DNA of 64,000 bases from NCBI RefSeq assembly GCF_900233005.1, contig NZ_LT960612.1:1612001-1676000 (forward strand), written 5' to 3'. Positions 46,731 through 54,941 of the stretch are shown here, in pieces; the stretch's first letter is position 1; each line of letters starts with the position of its first letter. The stretch comes from Vibrio tapetis subsp. tapetis (GTDB taxonomy: Bacteria; Pseudomonadota; Gammaproteobacteria; Enterobacterales; Vibrionaceae). The position numbers and the translations under genes were made by a program. The notes below the pieces were generated by a model, which did not search any database, had not been told where the DNA came from, and saw nothing but the letters and a program-made list of their open reading frames with translations.

Positions 46731-47212
46731 TGTCAGGACGAATAAAATGGCTCGTATTTTTGTTGGTTATAGCTACTGCGTACGGAGTAGCTTGGCATAA
46801 GGCTTATGTTTTGTCGTCCGACTATTACGATTTTGCACAAGAACAATTCCAACAAGGAAATTATATTACAGCCATTAAAGGGAAGAATAAGCTCGAGATG
46901 CGCCGCAGTGATACGTATCTTGGTGGGTACCAACAAGTTGTTGAAACATGGGAACATATGGTTTTGGGTCTTAGACCCGACTTTTACTATTTAGCTAAAC
47001 AAAAAGTAGACGAAAGCTTATCTAAATTAAGTAGCGATGAACTTTTATTGCTAATTGAAACTTACGTAGAACTCGACTTACGTTATGTGCCCGAAGCCGC
47101 TCTTAGGTTGAAAAACTTGGCTTCAGCTCAGGGAAACCAACTATTGTACTCTGAAATGGATGAATTTCTTATAGAGGCATTCCCTGAATTTAGTCAGGAG
47201 GGAGACCAATGA
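46730..47212 (+). CDS. Membrane-anchored protein of unknown function, coupled to the permease
   Basis: 160 residues: one N-terminal membrane segment (residues 6-24) and then a soluble helical part outside (SSDYYDFAQEQFQQGNY, LIETYVELDLRYVPEAAL), which has the look of a short TPR-like helix array. One-base overlap with the permease stop and four-base overlap with the beta-glucosidase start, so it is an integral member of the operon. No family recognised. Could scaffold the importer or hold the binding protein; that is a guess. Confidence 0.7.
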   Translation: MSGRIKWLVFLLVIATAYGVAWHKAYVLSSDYYDFAQEQFQQGNYITAIKGKNKLEMRRSDTYLGGYQQVVETWEHMVLGLRPDFYYLAKQKVDESLSKLSSDELLLLIETYVELDLRYVPEAALRLKNLASAQGNQLLYSEMDEFLIEAFPEFSQEGDQ

Positions 47213-49353
47213 CATCGTATCAAAGCCCTGATCTAAGTATTGAGCAACGAAGTGCCAATCTGTTAGAGATGATGACCGTTGCTGAGAAGGTTGGGCAACT
47301 GTGCCAATCACCGATGCTAGAGTACAGACATAATAGAGATGAGTATTTAGCAGCCGTAAAAACAGGAAGGGTTGGTTCTCGTATTTTAGCCGACACAGCT
47401 TGGGCTGGTAACACCCCGGGGGAAACAGTTGATCCATTACAACTTAATGAAATACAAAGAGCGGCAGTAGAGGAAAGTAGATTAGGTATCCCGATCATTT
47501 TTGCTCGAGATGTAATTTATGGGCAGAAAACGGTTCTTCCGATTCCACTTGCTCAAGCCTGCTCTTGGAATCCTAAATTGGTTGAACAAGCTTATTCAGG
47601 AATTGCAAGAGAGGCGGCATCTCTTGGAATAAACTGGACGTTCGCGCCTATGTTAGACATTGTTCGAGATCCTCGCTGGGGACGTGTTATTGAAAGTAGT
47701 GGTGAAGATCCATTTGTAGCTAGTACTCTCGCGCAGGCGGTAGTAAAGGGTTTTCAAGGGGATGATCCGTCTAAGCCAGATAGACTGTTAGCGTGTGCTA
47801 AGCATTTTATTGGCTATGGTGCCGCTGAAGGTGGCCGAGACTATGATACGACTGAGATAACGGATAATACCCTGCATAACGTGTATCTCCCCTCTTTTAA
47901 AGCGGCAGTTGATGCAGGTGTGGCGACGTTGATGTCTGGTTTTAATGATCTTGGCGGTACTCCAGTGACCGCGTGCCGCGCTTTAATTCGAGATTGGCTA
48001 AAAGAGCAGCAGAAGTTTGATGGGGTCGTCGTGAGTGATTGGGGTTCGATTTCAGATTTAGCATATTTCGGTGTTGCAAACGATGAATCCGAAGCTGCGA
48101 AGCAGGCGTTGCTGGCTGGAGTTGATATAGCAATGACGAATAAGGCGTATGAGGGGGTGCTTGATGCACTCGTTATAGATGACCCGAAATTGATGAAATA
48201 CCTTGATGATGCTGTATTACGAGTGCTGAAAGCTAAGTTTCGAGCAGGCTTGTTCGAATCGCCATACGTAGATCCGAAGTTACATCAGACTGTGCTCGGT
48301 CATCCGCAGCATCAACAATGGGCTCGTGAGTTGGCTCAACAATCAATGGTATTACTAAAGAATCAAAGTCAAATACTGCCATTACCCAATGAAGGCCTGA
48401 AAATTGCTGTAATTGGCCCACACGCTCATAGTCAACGACAGCACTTAGGTTCATGGTGTTTGGATGGCGACAGTCGGGATGTAGTTTCAATCTACGAAGG
48501 TATTAAGCTGCATGGCGGGATCAATACAATAATGACTGAAGATTCGACGTTCAGCGATGAGATGGTTGAATGTGCACATCTTGCAGATGTTGTGGTTTTA
48601 TGCGTCGGAGAAAGTCACAGACGTACCGGAGAAGCAAGGAATATTGCTGAATTGACGCTACCTGCTGGTCAGGAGGATCTGATACATGCAGTTGGCCGCA
48701 CGGGTAAACCATTAATAGTTGTACAGTGTACGGGGCGACCTGTACCGTCACCTGCAACTGAGCAACATGCTAATGCACTGCTGTACGCGTGGCAAAGCGG
48801 TACTGAAACTGGCAGGGTTGTTGCTGATTTACTGTTTGGTGATGTATCACCTAGTGGAAAATTAACAATGACGGTTCCACGAACTACGGGTCAAATCCCT
48901 ATGTATTATGCTCGCAAACCTGTCGGTAAGATGCGCGACTTCAGAGAGTATCAAGCATATAAGGACTTTGATTGTAGTCCATTATATCCGTTTGGTTTTG
49001 GATTAACTTATAGTCAGTTTCATTATGATGACTTAAGTGCCGCTAAACAAAATGATGGCAGTTTACGTGTTGTTGTTCGTTTGACGAACACCGGATCAGT
49101 GCAAGCATCTGAGGTGGTGCAATGTTATTTGGCCCACTCACATGCATCAACTACTCGACCAAGTCGAGAACTCAAGGCGTTTGCTCGTGTTTGTCTGTCT
49201 GCAGGCGAGAATGAAAAAGTGGTAATGAATATTTCGGCAGAGCAACTCATTCACTATGGGGCCGATAAGAAATGGCGACTTGAATCCGGGAAGATTACAT
49301 TGTTCGTAGGCAGCGATTCAACCTGCGGTTTATCGACCTCTGTGGATGTATAA
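47209..49353 (+). CDS. GH3 beta-glucosidase, cytosolic
   Basis: 714 residues without signal peptide. GH3 N-terminal barrel (ARDVIYGQKTVLPIP, RDPRWGRVIESSGEDPF), nucleophile D277 in VVVSDWGS, second domain with IAVIGPHA and acid/base region RTGEARNIAELTLPAGQ, and a C-terminal fibronectin III-like domain (LYPFGFGLTYSQF onwards). Size equals the Listeria sophorose-preferring GH3 enzyme encoded with SOGP. Would cleave sophorose left by the phosphorylase. Last gene of the operon. I see no strong terminator behind it. Confidence 0.9.
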   Translation: MTSYQSPDLSIEQRSANLLEMMTVAEKVGQLCQSPMLEYRHNRDEYLAAVKTGRVGSRILADTAWAGNTPGETVDPLQLNEIQRAAVEESRLGIPIIFARDVIYGQKTVLPIPLAQACSWNPKLVEQAYSGIAREAASLGINWTFAPMLDIVRDPRWGRVIESSGEDPFVASTLAQAVVKGFQGDDPSKPDRLLACAKHFIGYGAAEGGRDYDTTEITDNTLHNVYLPSFKAAVDAGVATLMSGFNDLGGTPVTACRALIRDWLKEQQKFDGVVVSDWGSISDLAYFGVANDESEAAKQALLAGVDIAMTNKAYEGVLDALVIDDPKLMKYLDDAVLRVLKAKFRAGLFESPYVDPKLHQTVLGHPQHQQWARELAQQSMVLLKNQSQILPLPNEGLKIAVIGPHAHSQRQHLGSWCLDGDSRDVVSIYEGIKLHGGINTIMTEDSTFSDEMVECAHLADVVVLCVGESHRRTGEARNIAELTLPAGQEDLIHAVGRTGKPLIVVQCTGRPVPSPATEQHANALLYAWQSGTETGRVVADLLFGDVSPSGKLTMTVPRTTGQIPMYYARKPVGKMRDFREYQAYKDFDCSPLYPFGFGLTYSQFHYDDLSAAKQNDGSLRVVVRLTNTGSVQASEVVQCYLAHSHASTTRPSRELKAFARVCLSAGENEKVVMNISAEQLIHYGADKKWRLESGKITLFVGSDSTCGLSTSVDV

Positions 49354-49489
49354 AAAGCCCGATTCACATGAAAGGCGTAGCGCTGCTTGAATACCTAGTA
49401 GTCATTGAGTTTGGAATGTTTCCAAGCTGGTCTGTGAGAGCCCGTGTCGTTGGGGCAATGACGATACGGTTTTGCAGCGCTAACCTTAA

Positions 49490-50055
49490 TTAGATTGGCT
49501 TAACGTAGGTTTGTTTACTGATAGATCCCATCCAGTTTTTAACGGCTGGATCCCAATTGTTCTCTTTCCGGCTGAAGAATCCGCGATGTATAGACAACAC
49601 GCCCGTGTTATCAACAACATTCATTTAATGGTGAGAATTGAGAGAGAGAACAGACCAGGGTTTATCAATTAATGCTTCCGCTTCTGTACGATTTCAACTT
49701 AGTCAGCGATTAGCTGGTCAAAGTTAAGTGTTTCCGTTCCTTTTTTGCGCGCCAAAGTGCCTTTGTTGAACCAGAGCCAAACTTTCCAAGACCTACTCGA
49801 TACTAGCGTGGATATCCAATCTTTTGAAGAACACCGAATGATTGCTTTTGCCATTCCGTAATTGAATCTGAAGGGATCCCTTTGTTTGTTGAGTCAAAAG
49901 GCTAAGAAAGTACCCAATAATTTCAACAGTCGTTTGTTCATCATTAGATCTAACAATAATTTCTGAATTGATGTTTCGCCTGCCAGCGACGTAACGTACT
50001 CGTGCGCAAAATGGGCAGTGTTCATCGGTGTATAAGCTTGTTTGTTTCGATCCTA
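49490..50055 (-). pseudogene. grxB: grxB (glutaredoxin 2) remnant
   Basis: Minus-strand pieces in changing frames read LYTDEHCPFCARVRYVAG (active site CPFC), then INSEIIVRSNDE, IGYFLSLLT, later LNFDQLIAD, and the end WDPAVKNWMGSISKQTY followed by TAA at 49490-49492. These match the order of GrxB, a GST-fold glutaredoxin of about 210 residues. The start codon is missing, an internal segment near the VPxL region is deleted and at least two frameshifts occur. Explains most of the 720-bp gap behind the GH3 gene. Confidence 0.75.
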
Positions 50056-50072
50056 TTCGTTATCTAGTCGAA

Positions 50073-50963
50073 CTAAGCGATTAAAGCTTTAAGCTTGCTT
50101 GAGTTATATCGATATTTTTCTCTTAACCAATGATCTGCGGATGATTTCCCACCTCCCGCTAACACGAATATGCCTGAAACAAATATCCACATTGCTGGGA
50201 ATTCCCAACCGCCAGTTGGAAGTACCCAGACATACCCGACAGCATAGTGGCCACCAAGACCGACCGAAACGAAGAGATATATTGCAGAGACAAAACCAGC
50301 CAATCGAGTCATTAGCCCAAATGAAAGCATTATGGTGAGAGATAGCTCAATAACACCCGCTAATACGACAAACGCTTGAGGGAATGGAAGCCCAATGCCA
50401 CCAAAGTAGTCGGAGAAGACGGCAAATGGGGCGCCCCCGGCCAAGATATGACCAGTGAAATGAGCGACGAACATCATGCCAATGTAAATTCTTACTAGCG
50501 TCATGCCCCATTCGTAAGCGTTTGGACTGATAATGGGTGGACTTTGAGCTAACCGCATTTTTTGCCAAGGAAGTCTTATGATCTGTATAGCCAATAACGC
50601 GAAAAGTAACGTACTTGTGAACGCAATGCTTTGTATTCCAGGTCCTGTTTCAGCAACCATGAGAGGGTCAAGTGATGACAGCGTTGAAAGATCTATCGTT
50701 TCAAAATGCATTGTTGAGAACAGTCTCCCAAGAGTTAACCCACCAAGCATTGAACCAATTAACCCAAAAAATTCAACGTGACCTTTTTTGTACGTCTTAA
50801 CGAGTGAGACAATGAGCACCGTTATAAATGCACCCGTTGAAATAAATACCCAGGAACTCAGCCCGTACTCTAGCAAGGCGTGGACTGAAAAGAAGATAGT
50901 GACCACTGCAGTCATGATGGTTAGGAGTCGTAATGACTTATCAAAAGTGTTCATTTCATTCAC
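50073..50963 (-). CDS. DoxX family membrane protein
   Basis: 296 residues with about eight predicted membrane helices. The C-terminal half is a DoxX domain (MTLVRIYIGMMFVAHFTGH, DYFGGIGLPFPQAFVVLAG, LTRLAGF-like MTRLAGFVSAIY). The N-terminal half adds three to four helices of unknown type. DoxX proteins are linked to redox or thiol stress in some bacteria; role here unknown. 38 bp behind the MFS gene on the same strand, probably one transcript. Confidence 0.8.
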   Translation of the reverse strand: MNEMNTFDKSLRLLTIMTAVVTIFFSVHALLEYGLSSWVFISTGAFITVLIVSLVKTYKKGHVEFFGLIGSMLGGLTLGRLFSTMHFETIDLSTLSSLDPLMVAETGPGIQSIAFTSTLLFALLAIQIIRLPWQKMRLAQSPPIISPNAYEWGMTLVRIYIGMMFVAHFTGHILAGGAPFAVFSDYFGGIGLPFPQAFVVLAGVIELSLTIMLSFGLMTRLAGFVSAIYLFVSVGLGGHYAVGYVWVLPTGGWEFPAMWIFVSGIFVLAGGGKSSADHWLREKYRYNSSKLKALIA

Positions 50964-51000
50964 CTTTAATTACTGGCCCAGTAGATGGGCCTTATCTTGA

Positions 51001-52188
51001 TTAATTGGCTATTGTCGCTGGTTTTGCATTTTCGGCTTCGTCATTGCGGTTTGCTTTAGCGATGAATAACAGACCGATAATAGGCACTATAATGGCGGCG
51101 TATGGGATCATTCCTGCGCCAAGGTGGCTATCCAGTACCATTCCACCAAGGAACCCACCAAATGCGTTGGCCAAGTTGAAGGCTGAGATGTTGGCGGTGG
51201 CAGCGAGTTCTTGACCATCCCCCCCATGCTTCATCACTCGAAGTTGCATAGCAGGCACGTTGGCGAATGAGGCAACACCAAAAATGAAGGCAGCGAGGAC
51301 GAATAGGAGCTTGTTATCAACAACCAGACAAACCACAACAAGTGAGACGATCATCGCAATGGACCAGAACATTGACGCTTTATTTAGATCTTTGTCAGAA
51401 GAGCGACCGCCAAGCATGTTACCAATGATCAGACCCGCACCCACGATGACAAGGATCCATGTCACAGCATTGTCACCGTAACCTGTTACGTGCATAGCAA
51501 TCGGTGCTAAGTAACCGTAAAGCGTCATGAATCCAGACCAAGCAAAGACCGTGATCGCTAAGCTGAGCAGTAGGGCAGGGTTTTTGAAGGCGCGTAGCTG
51601 AGACTGAACATCTTTCGCCTCACCGTGCCCCGTTGATTTGATGAAGGCAATAATAGAAAGCATTGCTAAAGCACCTAATGCAGCAACAACGAGGAATGTT
51701 GAATACCAGCCATAAGTAAGACCAATCCAAGTCCCTGCTGGAACCCCAAGAACGTTCGCCAAGGTTAGGCCTGCGAACATCTGACCAACCGCACGGCCGG
51801 CCATTTTTTCAGAGACGAGGTTCGTTGCCACAACAGCGCCAATCCCATAGAACGGACCTTGAACAAGACCGGCAATGATACGGCTTACAAACAGAAAATT
51901 ATAATTAGGCGCATAAGCAGAAAGTACATTACCGATGATGAATAAAATCATCAAGCCAGATAAAACGCCTTTCTTATTAAAACGTGAGAGATAAATAGTA
52001 AGAATGGGGCCGCCAATTACAATGGCTAAAGCATAGGCACTGATTAAATAACCGGCTTGGCCCTCTGTAATGGTTAAGGATGTGGCTATTTGAGGAAGAA
52101 TACCTGCAATAACAAATTCAGCAGTACCAATTGCAAATGCCGCGAGTGTTAAAATCCAAACTTGGAATGGTATAGATTCTTTTTTCAT
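51001..52188 (-). CDS. MFS transporter (DHA1 type)
   Basis: 395 residues, twelve predicted helices. The motif after helix 2 reads LSRFNKKGVLSG, a variant of the MFS GxxxDRxGRR loop, and motif C (GPFYGIGAVVATNLV) fits drug:H+ antiporters of the AraJ/YdhP/Cml type. Begins IGTAEFVIAGILPQIA, as in arabinose-polymer/chloramphenicol efflux relatives. Substrate unknown. Confidence 0.88.
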   Translation of the reverse strand: MKKESIPFQVWILTLAAFAIGTAEFVIAGILPQIATSLTITEGQAGYLISAYALAIVIGGPILTIYLSRFNKKGVLSGLMILFIIGNVLSAYAPNYNFLFVSRIIAGLVQGPFYGIGAVVATNLVSEKMAGRAVGQMFAGLTLANVLGVPAGTWIGLTYGWYSTFLVVAALGALAMLSIIAFIKSTGHGEAKDVQSQLRAFKNPALLLSLAITVFAWSGFMTLYGYLAPIAMHVTGYGDNAVTWILVIVGAGLIIGNMLGGRSSDKDLNKASMFWSIAMIVSLVVVCLVVDNKLLFVLAAFIFGVASFANVPAMQLRVMKHGGDGQELAATANISAFNLANAFGGFLGGMVLDSHLGAGMIPYAAIIVPIIGLLFIAKANRNDEAENAKPATIAN

Positions 52189-52249
52189 TTTATTTTCCTA
52201 GGCTATTGGCGGTTGATTAGGCATAACTCAGCCGCTTATTCTGATTGAT

Positions 52250-52577
52250 TAGTTAACGAACTCGCCGCCATCAACATCGGTGCTCGAGCTTGTCATGTAT
52301 TTGTTGCTGATTGCCAATGAGTAAGCAATCGCTGTTTAAGATGCTTCTCTTGATTTTTGCCTGGTGGAGCATATGAGCCCACAGTAATCATTAGATGATC
52401 AAAAGCACCGATTGACTCGAAGTAAGCAACAGTTTGTTTCTCGTCATTCACATCGAGTCCAGTGCTAAGGCCAGCAACATGAATGATATTGGCATCACCT
52501 AGAGAATGGTTGGCGACAGCTTCACCAAAACCAGAAGTTCTACCAATGATCACGATTGTTTGCTTTTGTTTTATCAT
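52250..52577 (-). pseudogene. Short-chain dehydrogenase remnant
   Basis: The N-terminus is clear (TIVIIGRTSGFGEAVA, a TGxxxGxG-type NAD(P) site with IGR in place of TG, then FDHLMITVGSYAPPGK). The middle of about 120 codons is deleted, and a short SDR C-terminus (STDVDGGEFVN, then TAA) survives in another frame near 52252. The catalytic YxxxK is gone. It lies directly before the MFS gene, as if once co-transcribed. Confidence 0.75.
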
Positions 52578-53046
52578 GGGTATTTCACCTTTCCCGCTAA
52601 TGGGAGCCATTATATTCATAAAATTTAAATTAATAATGGTGCAAATTTTGAAATCATTATTCGGATTAGCTGAATAGTCGGCATGTGCTGTATGGCGTTA
52701 TAGAGATGAGTAATCAAATGGGGCTTGCGGAAAACATCAATTCAAGTAGGAAACAACCATTACCTGAAGTCAGCAGCGGTAAACTCGATGGTTAACGAAT
52801 TCAAATCGGAATACTCTGCTCATAACCCTTTAAAATGACCCGGTTTAATTAGAATGGGACAAGGCAGAAAGTCTTTATACCAAAGAAGTTTCTGGATCAG
52901 GTAAGACAGTTCAAGCCATTCTTTAACAGTAACATCCTATAAATTACGTATGAATTTATGTCTCAATCCGCATTCAGTTGCTTGACATAGGCAGTGTGTT
53001 ATTTACACTATTCATATGTCAAGCATATGCCAAATGAGAGTGTATT
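52578..53046. other. Intergenic region before vapB
   Basis: About 470 bases. Only the vapBC promoter/operator at its right end (52980-53029) is recognisable; the rest shows no gene I can support. Confidence 0.5.
52980..53029 (+). promoter_or_regulatory. vapBC promoter with flanking inverted repeat
   Basis: TTGACA (52982-52987), a 16-nt spacer, TACACT (53004-53009). GCTTGACATA (52980-52989) and TATGTCAAGC (53015-53024) form a perfect 10-bp inverted repeat around it, plus CATATG twice (53013, 53024). A VapBC complex bound here would cover both promoter ends. Confidence 0.65.
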
Positions 53047-53280
53047 ATGAGAACAGTATCTATTTTCAAAAATGGTAAGAATCAAGCGGTTCGTCTACCA
53101 AAAGATTTTGAGTTTGATGGAGTTAATGAGCTTGAAATTCACAAGGAGGGGGATGTGATCACCTTGCGCCCAGCTCGTCCAGACTGGTTGTCATTTGGTG
53201 AGCAAGAAAAGCCCGATGAGGATTTCATGGCTAACCGTGAAGATGTGATTAAAGATGAAGGACGATTCAATTTTGAATAA
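53047..53280 (+). CDS. vapB: VapB-type antitoxin
   Basis: 77 residues. N-terminal AbrB/MazE swapped-hairpin DNA-binding domain (SIFKNGKNQAVRLPKDF, residues 4-20) and an acidic tail (EQEKPDEDFMANRED) that would wrap the toxin. Twelve bp before vapC and preceded by an inverted-repeat operator. Confidence 0.92.
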   Translation: MRTVSIFKNGKNQAVRLPKDFEFDGVNELEIHKEGDVITLRPARPDWLSFGEQEKPDEDFMANREDVIKDEGRFNFE

Positions 53281-53292
53281 AAAATCAACTAC

Positions 53293-53694
53293 ATGCTCGA
53301 TACGTGTATTTGTTCATTCATTATGAGAGAACAACCTATCGCGGTATTGAAAATGTTACAGGATGTGGTTGGTAAACAACACCGAATCGTCATTTCCGCT
53401 ATCACCTATCAAGAAATGCAGTACGGGTTATTAGGTAAAAAAGCTTCCCCTAAACATGCTGTGCTTGTTGCCGAATTTCTAAAGCGTGTTGATGAAATAT
53501 TGCCTTGGGATAAAGTGGCAGTTGATGCAACAACCGAAGTAAAGCGCAGCCTAATGGCAAAAGGTACACCGATTGGTAATAACGATACGGCTATTGCTGG
53601 TCATGCCATCGCGACAGGTTGTGTGTTAGTCACCAATAACACGAGAGAGTTCCAGCGTGTCGAAGGGTTGAAACTGGAAGATTGGGTTCATTAG
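53293..53694 (+). CDS. vapC: VapC-type PIN-domain toxin ribonuclease
   Basis: 133 residues. PIN-domain acidic residues: D3 in MLDTCICSF, E in ITYQEMQYG, D in NNDTAIAGHAIA and the end TNNTREFQRVEGLKLEDW. VapC toxins cleave tRNA or rRNA. Typical homologues begin two or three residues earlier (xxYMLDT); here an in-frame TAA, the vapB stop, lies just before, so ATG 53293 is the start. Confidence 0.92.
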   Translation: MLDTCICSFIMREQPIAVLKMLQDVVGKQHRIVISAITYQEMQYGLLGKKASPKHAVLVAEFLKRVDEILPWDKVAVDATTEVKRSLMAKGTPIGNNDTAIAGHAIATGCVLVTNNTREFQRVEGLKLEDWVH

Positions 53695-53711
53695 CAATTT
53701 CACCGTAAACC

Positions 53712-53813
53712 CTTGCCCATAATGAAAAAACGATTGCTGAGAGTGATAAAAAGGGCATGAGCATAGAGCGAGAAACGTATCTATTACACTTAGTCGCCAA
53801 AGAGCTGCTTTAA
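53712..53813 (+). pseudogene. Orphan 3' end of a Nudix gene (right attachment-site copy)
   Basis: Encodes, without a start, AHNEKTIAESDKKGMSIERE and TYLLHLVAKELL then TAA: 28 of 33 residues equal the end of the Nudix protein at 30906-31007. The shared 18-bp core lies at 53747-53764. It is followed by a terminator, as a native gene end would be. Best read as the displaced original end of the target gene. Confidence 0.8.
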
Positions 53814-53846
53814 TCCAAATGCATATCTATTTTAATCACATGTCAT

Positions 53847-53871
53847 GAGCACCTTTTTGGTGCTTTTTTTT
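53847..53871 (+). terminator. Rho-independent terminator behind the displaced Nudix end
   Basis: GAGCACC, loop TTTTT, GGTGCTTTTTTTT. Likely the original terminator of the Nudix gene. Confidence 0.85.
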
Positions 53872-54034
53872 CGTCACTATCTACAGCAAGTACTATGGAG
53901 TAGTGAATACCTTAGTTCATGAGAACAGTGCTAAGATGAAATTGAGCAAGTTTGTACAAAACAATCATTGGATGATGTGGTAAAAAGTCATTAGCGGTAT
54001 TTAATGGGTAAACCAACACGCTTTAGAGGAATGG

Positions 54035-54871
54035 ATGAGTACAACTAAGGATGGGGATATCGGGGAATTTGCCGACTTCCAAATTGCCAAGGAATTAGGT
54101 GGATTAGAGTTACTTGACGCAAGCTACAACAAGCAAAATTTTTCTAGGCATAGTCATGAAGGGTTTACTGTTGGAGTGATAGAGCAGGGTGCTCAACGCT
54201 TTTTTCGTACTGGCGGGAATCACATTGCGCCGCAAGACAGCATCATATTAGTTAATGCGGAAGAGGTTCACAATGGACATTCAGCCACCGATTACGGTTG
54301 GTCGTATAAAGCAATGTACCCATTACCCTGTCACTTTGAGTCGTTATACTTAGAAGGCACACAAGATCAGCACCGTGTTCCGTATTTCCCAGAACCCGTT
54401 GTTCACGATCCTCATCTAGCGACGCAACTTCGATTGCTCTTCAAAACGCTTAAAGAAGACAAAAACCGGCTCCTTCGAGAGAGCTTGGTTTACGCGACTT
54501 TGTCGATGCTTATTCAAAGGCATGGGAAGAAAAAAGCCGACTTATCCACTAAAAACCCAGGGGAGGCACTCGTCATTGTCAAAGAATTTCTTGATGATTT
54601 TCCTCAAGCCGATGTTTCCCTCGACGACCTCGCTAAGTTGGCCAATTTGAGCCCATTTTATTTTGTACGTTGTTTCCAGAAGCAATTTGGCCTTCCTCCG
54701 CATGCCTACCAAATACAAGCAAGGCTGAGATACGCAAAATCACTTCTACTAAAAGGGTTCAAAATTTCTGACGTGGCGTTGGAGGCCGGGTTTCATGATC
54801 AAAGCCATTTTCACCGGCACTTCAAGAAAGCGATGGGGGTGACGCCCGGTGATTATATTAAGAATATGTGA
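54035..54871 (+). CDS. AraC family regulator next to azlCD
   Basis: 278 residues: N-terminal cupin-type arm (NFSRHSHEGFTVGVIEQGAQ, residues 32-51) and two C-terminal HTH motifs (LDDLAKLANLSPFYFVRCFQ and ISDVALEAGFHDQSHFHRHF). This form is common as the activator of adjacent AzlCD-type exporters. AGAGGA 9 nt before ATG. Confidence 0.88.
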   Translation: MSTTKDGDIGEFADFQIAKELGGLELLDASYNKQNFSRHSHEGFTVGVIEQGAQRFFRTGGNHIAPQDSIILVNAEEVHNGHSATDYGWSYKAMYPLPCHFESLYLEGTQDQHRVPYFPEPVVHDPHLATQLRLLFKTLKEDKNRLLRESLVYATLSMLIQRHGKKKADLSTKNPGEALVIVKEFLDDFPQADVSLDDLAKLANLSPFYFVRCFQKQFGLPPHAYQIQARLRYAKSLLLKGFKISDVALEAGFHDQSHFHRHFKKAMGVTPGDYIKNM

Positions 54872-54941
54872 GCAATATCGTACAAGTTTACTTGTGACAA
54901 TTATGTTTTGATTCGCTTGGAATCCATTTTTAGGAAACACC

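Noticed and set aside
47942..48757. Several minus-strand frames across the GH3 gene
   Set aside because: Low-complexity shadow translations; the + strand carries clear GH3 catalytic motifs.
49380..49489. Short + strand frame behind the GH3 gene
   Set aside because: Forty codons with no ribosome binding site or recognisable family; a weak resemblance to a GST start could not be supported.
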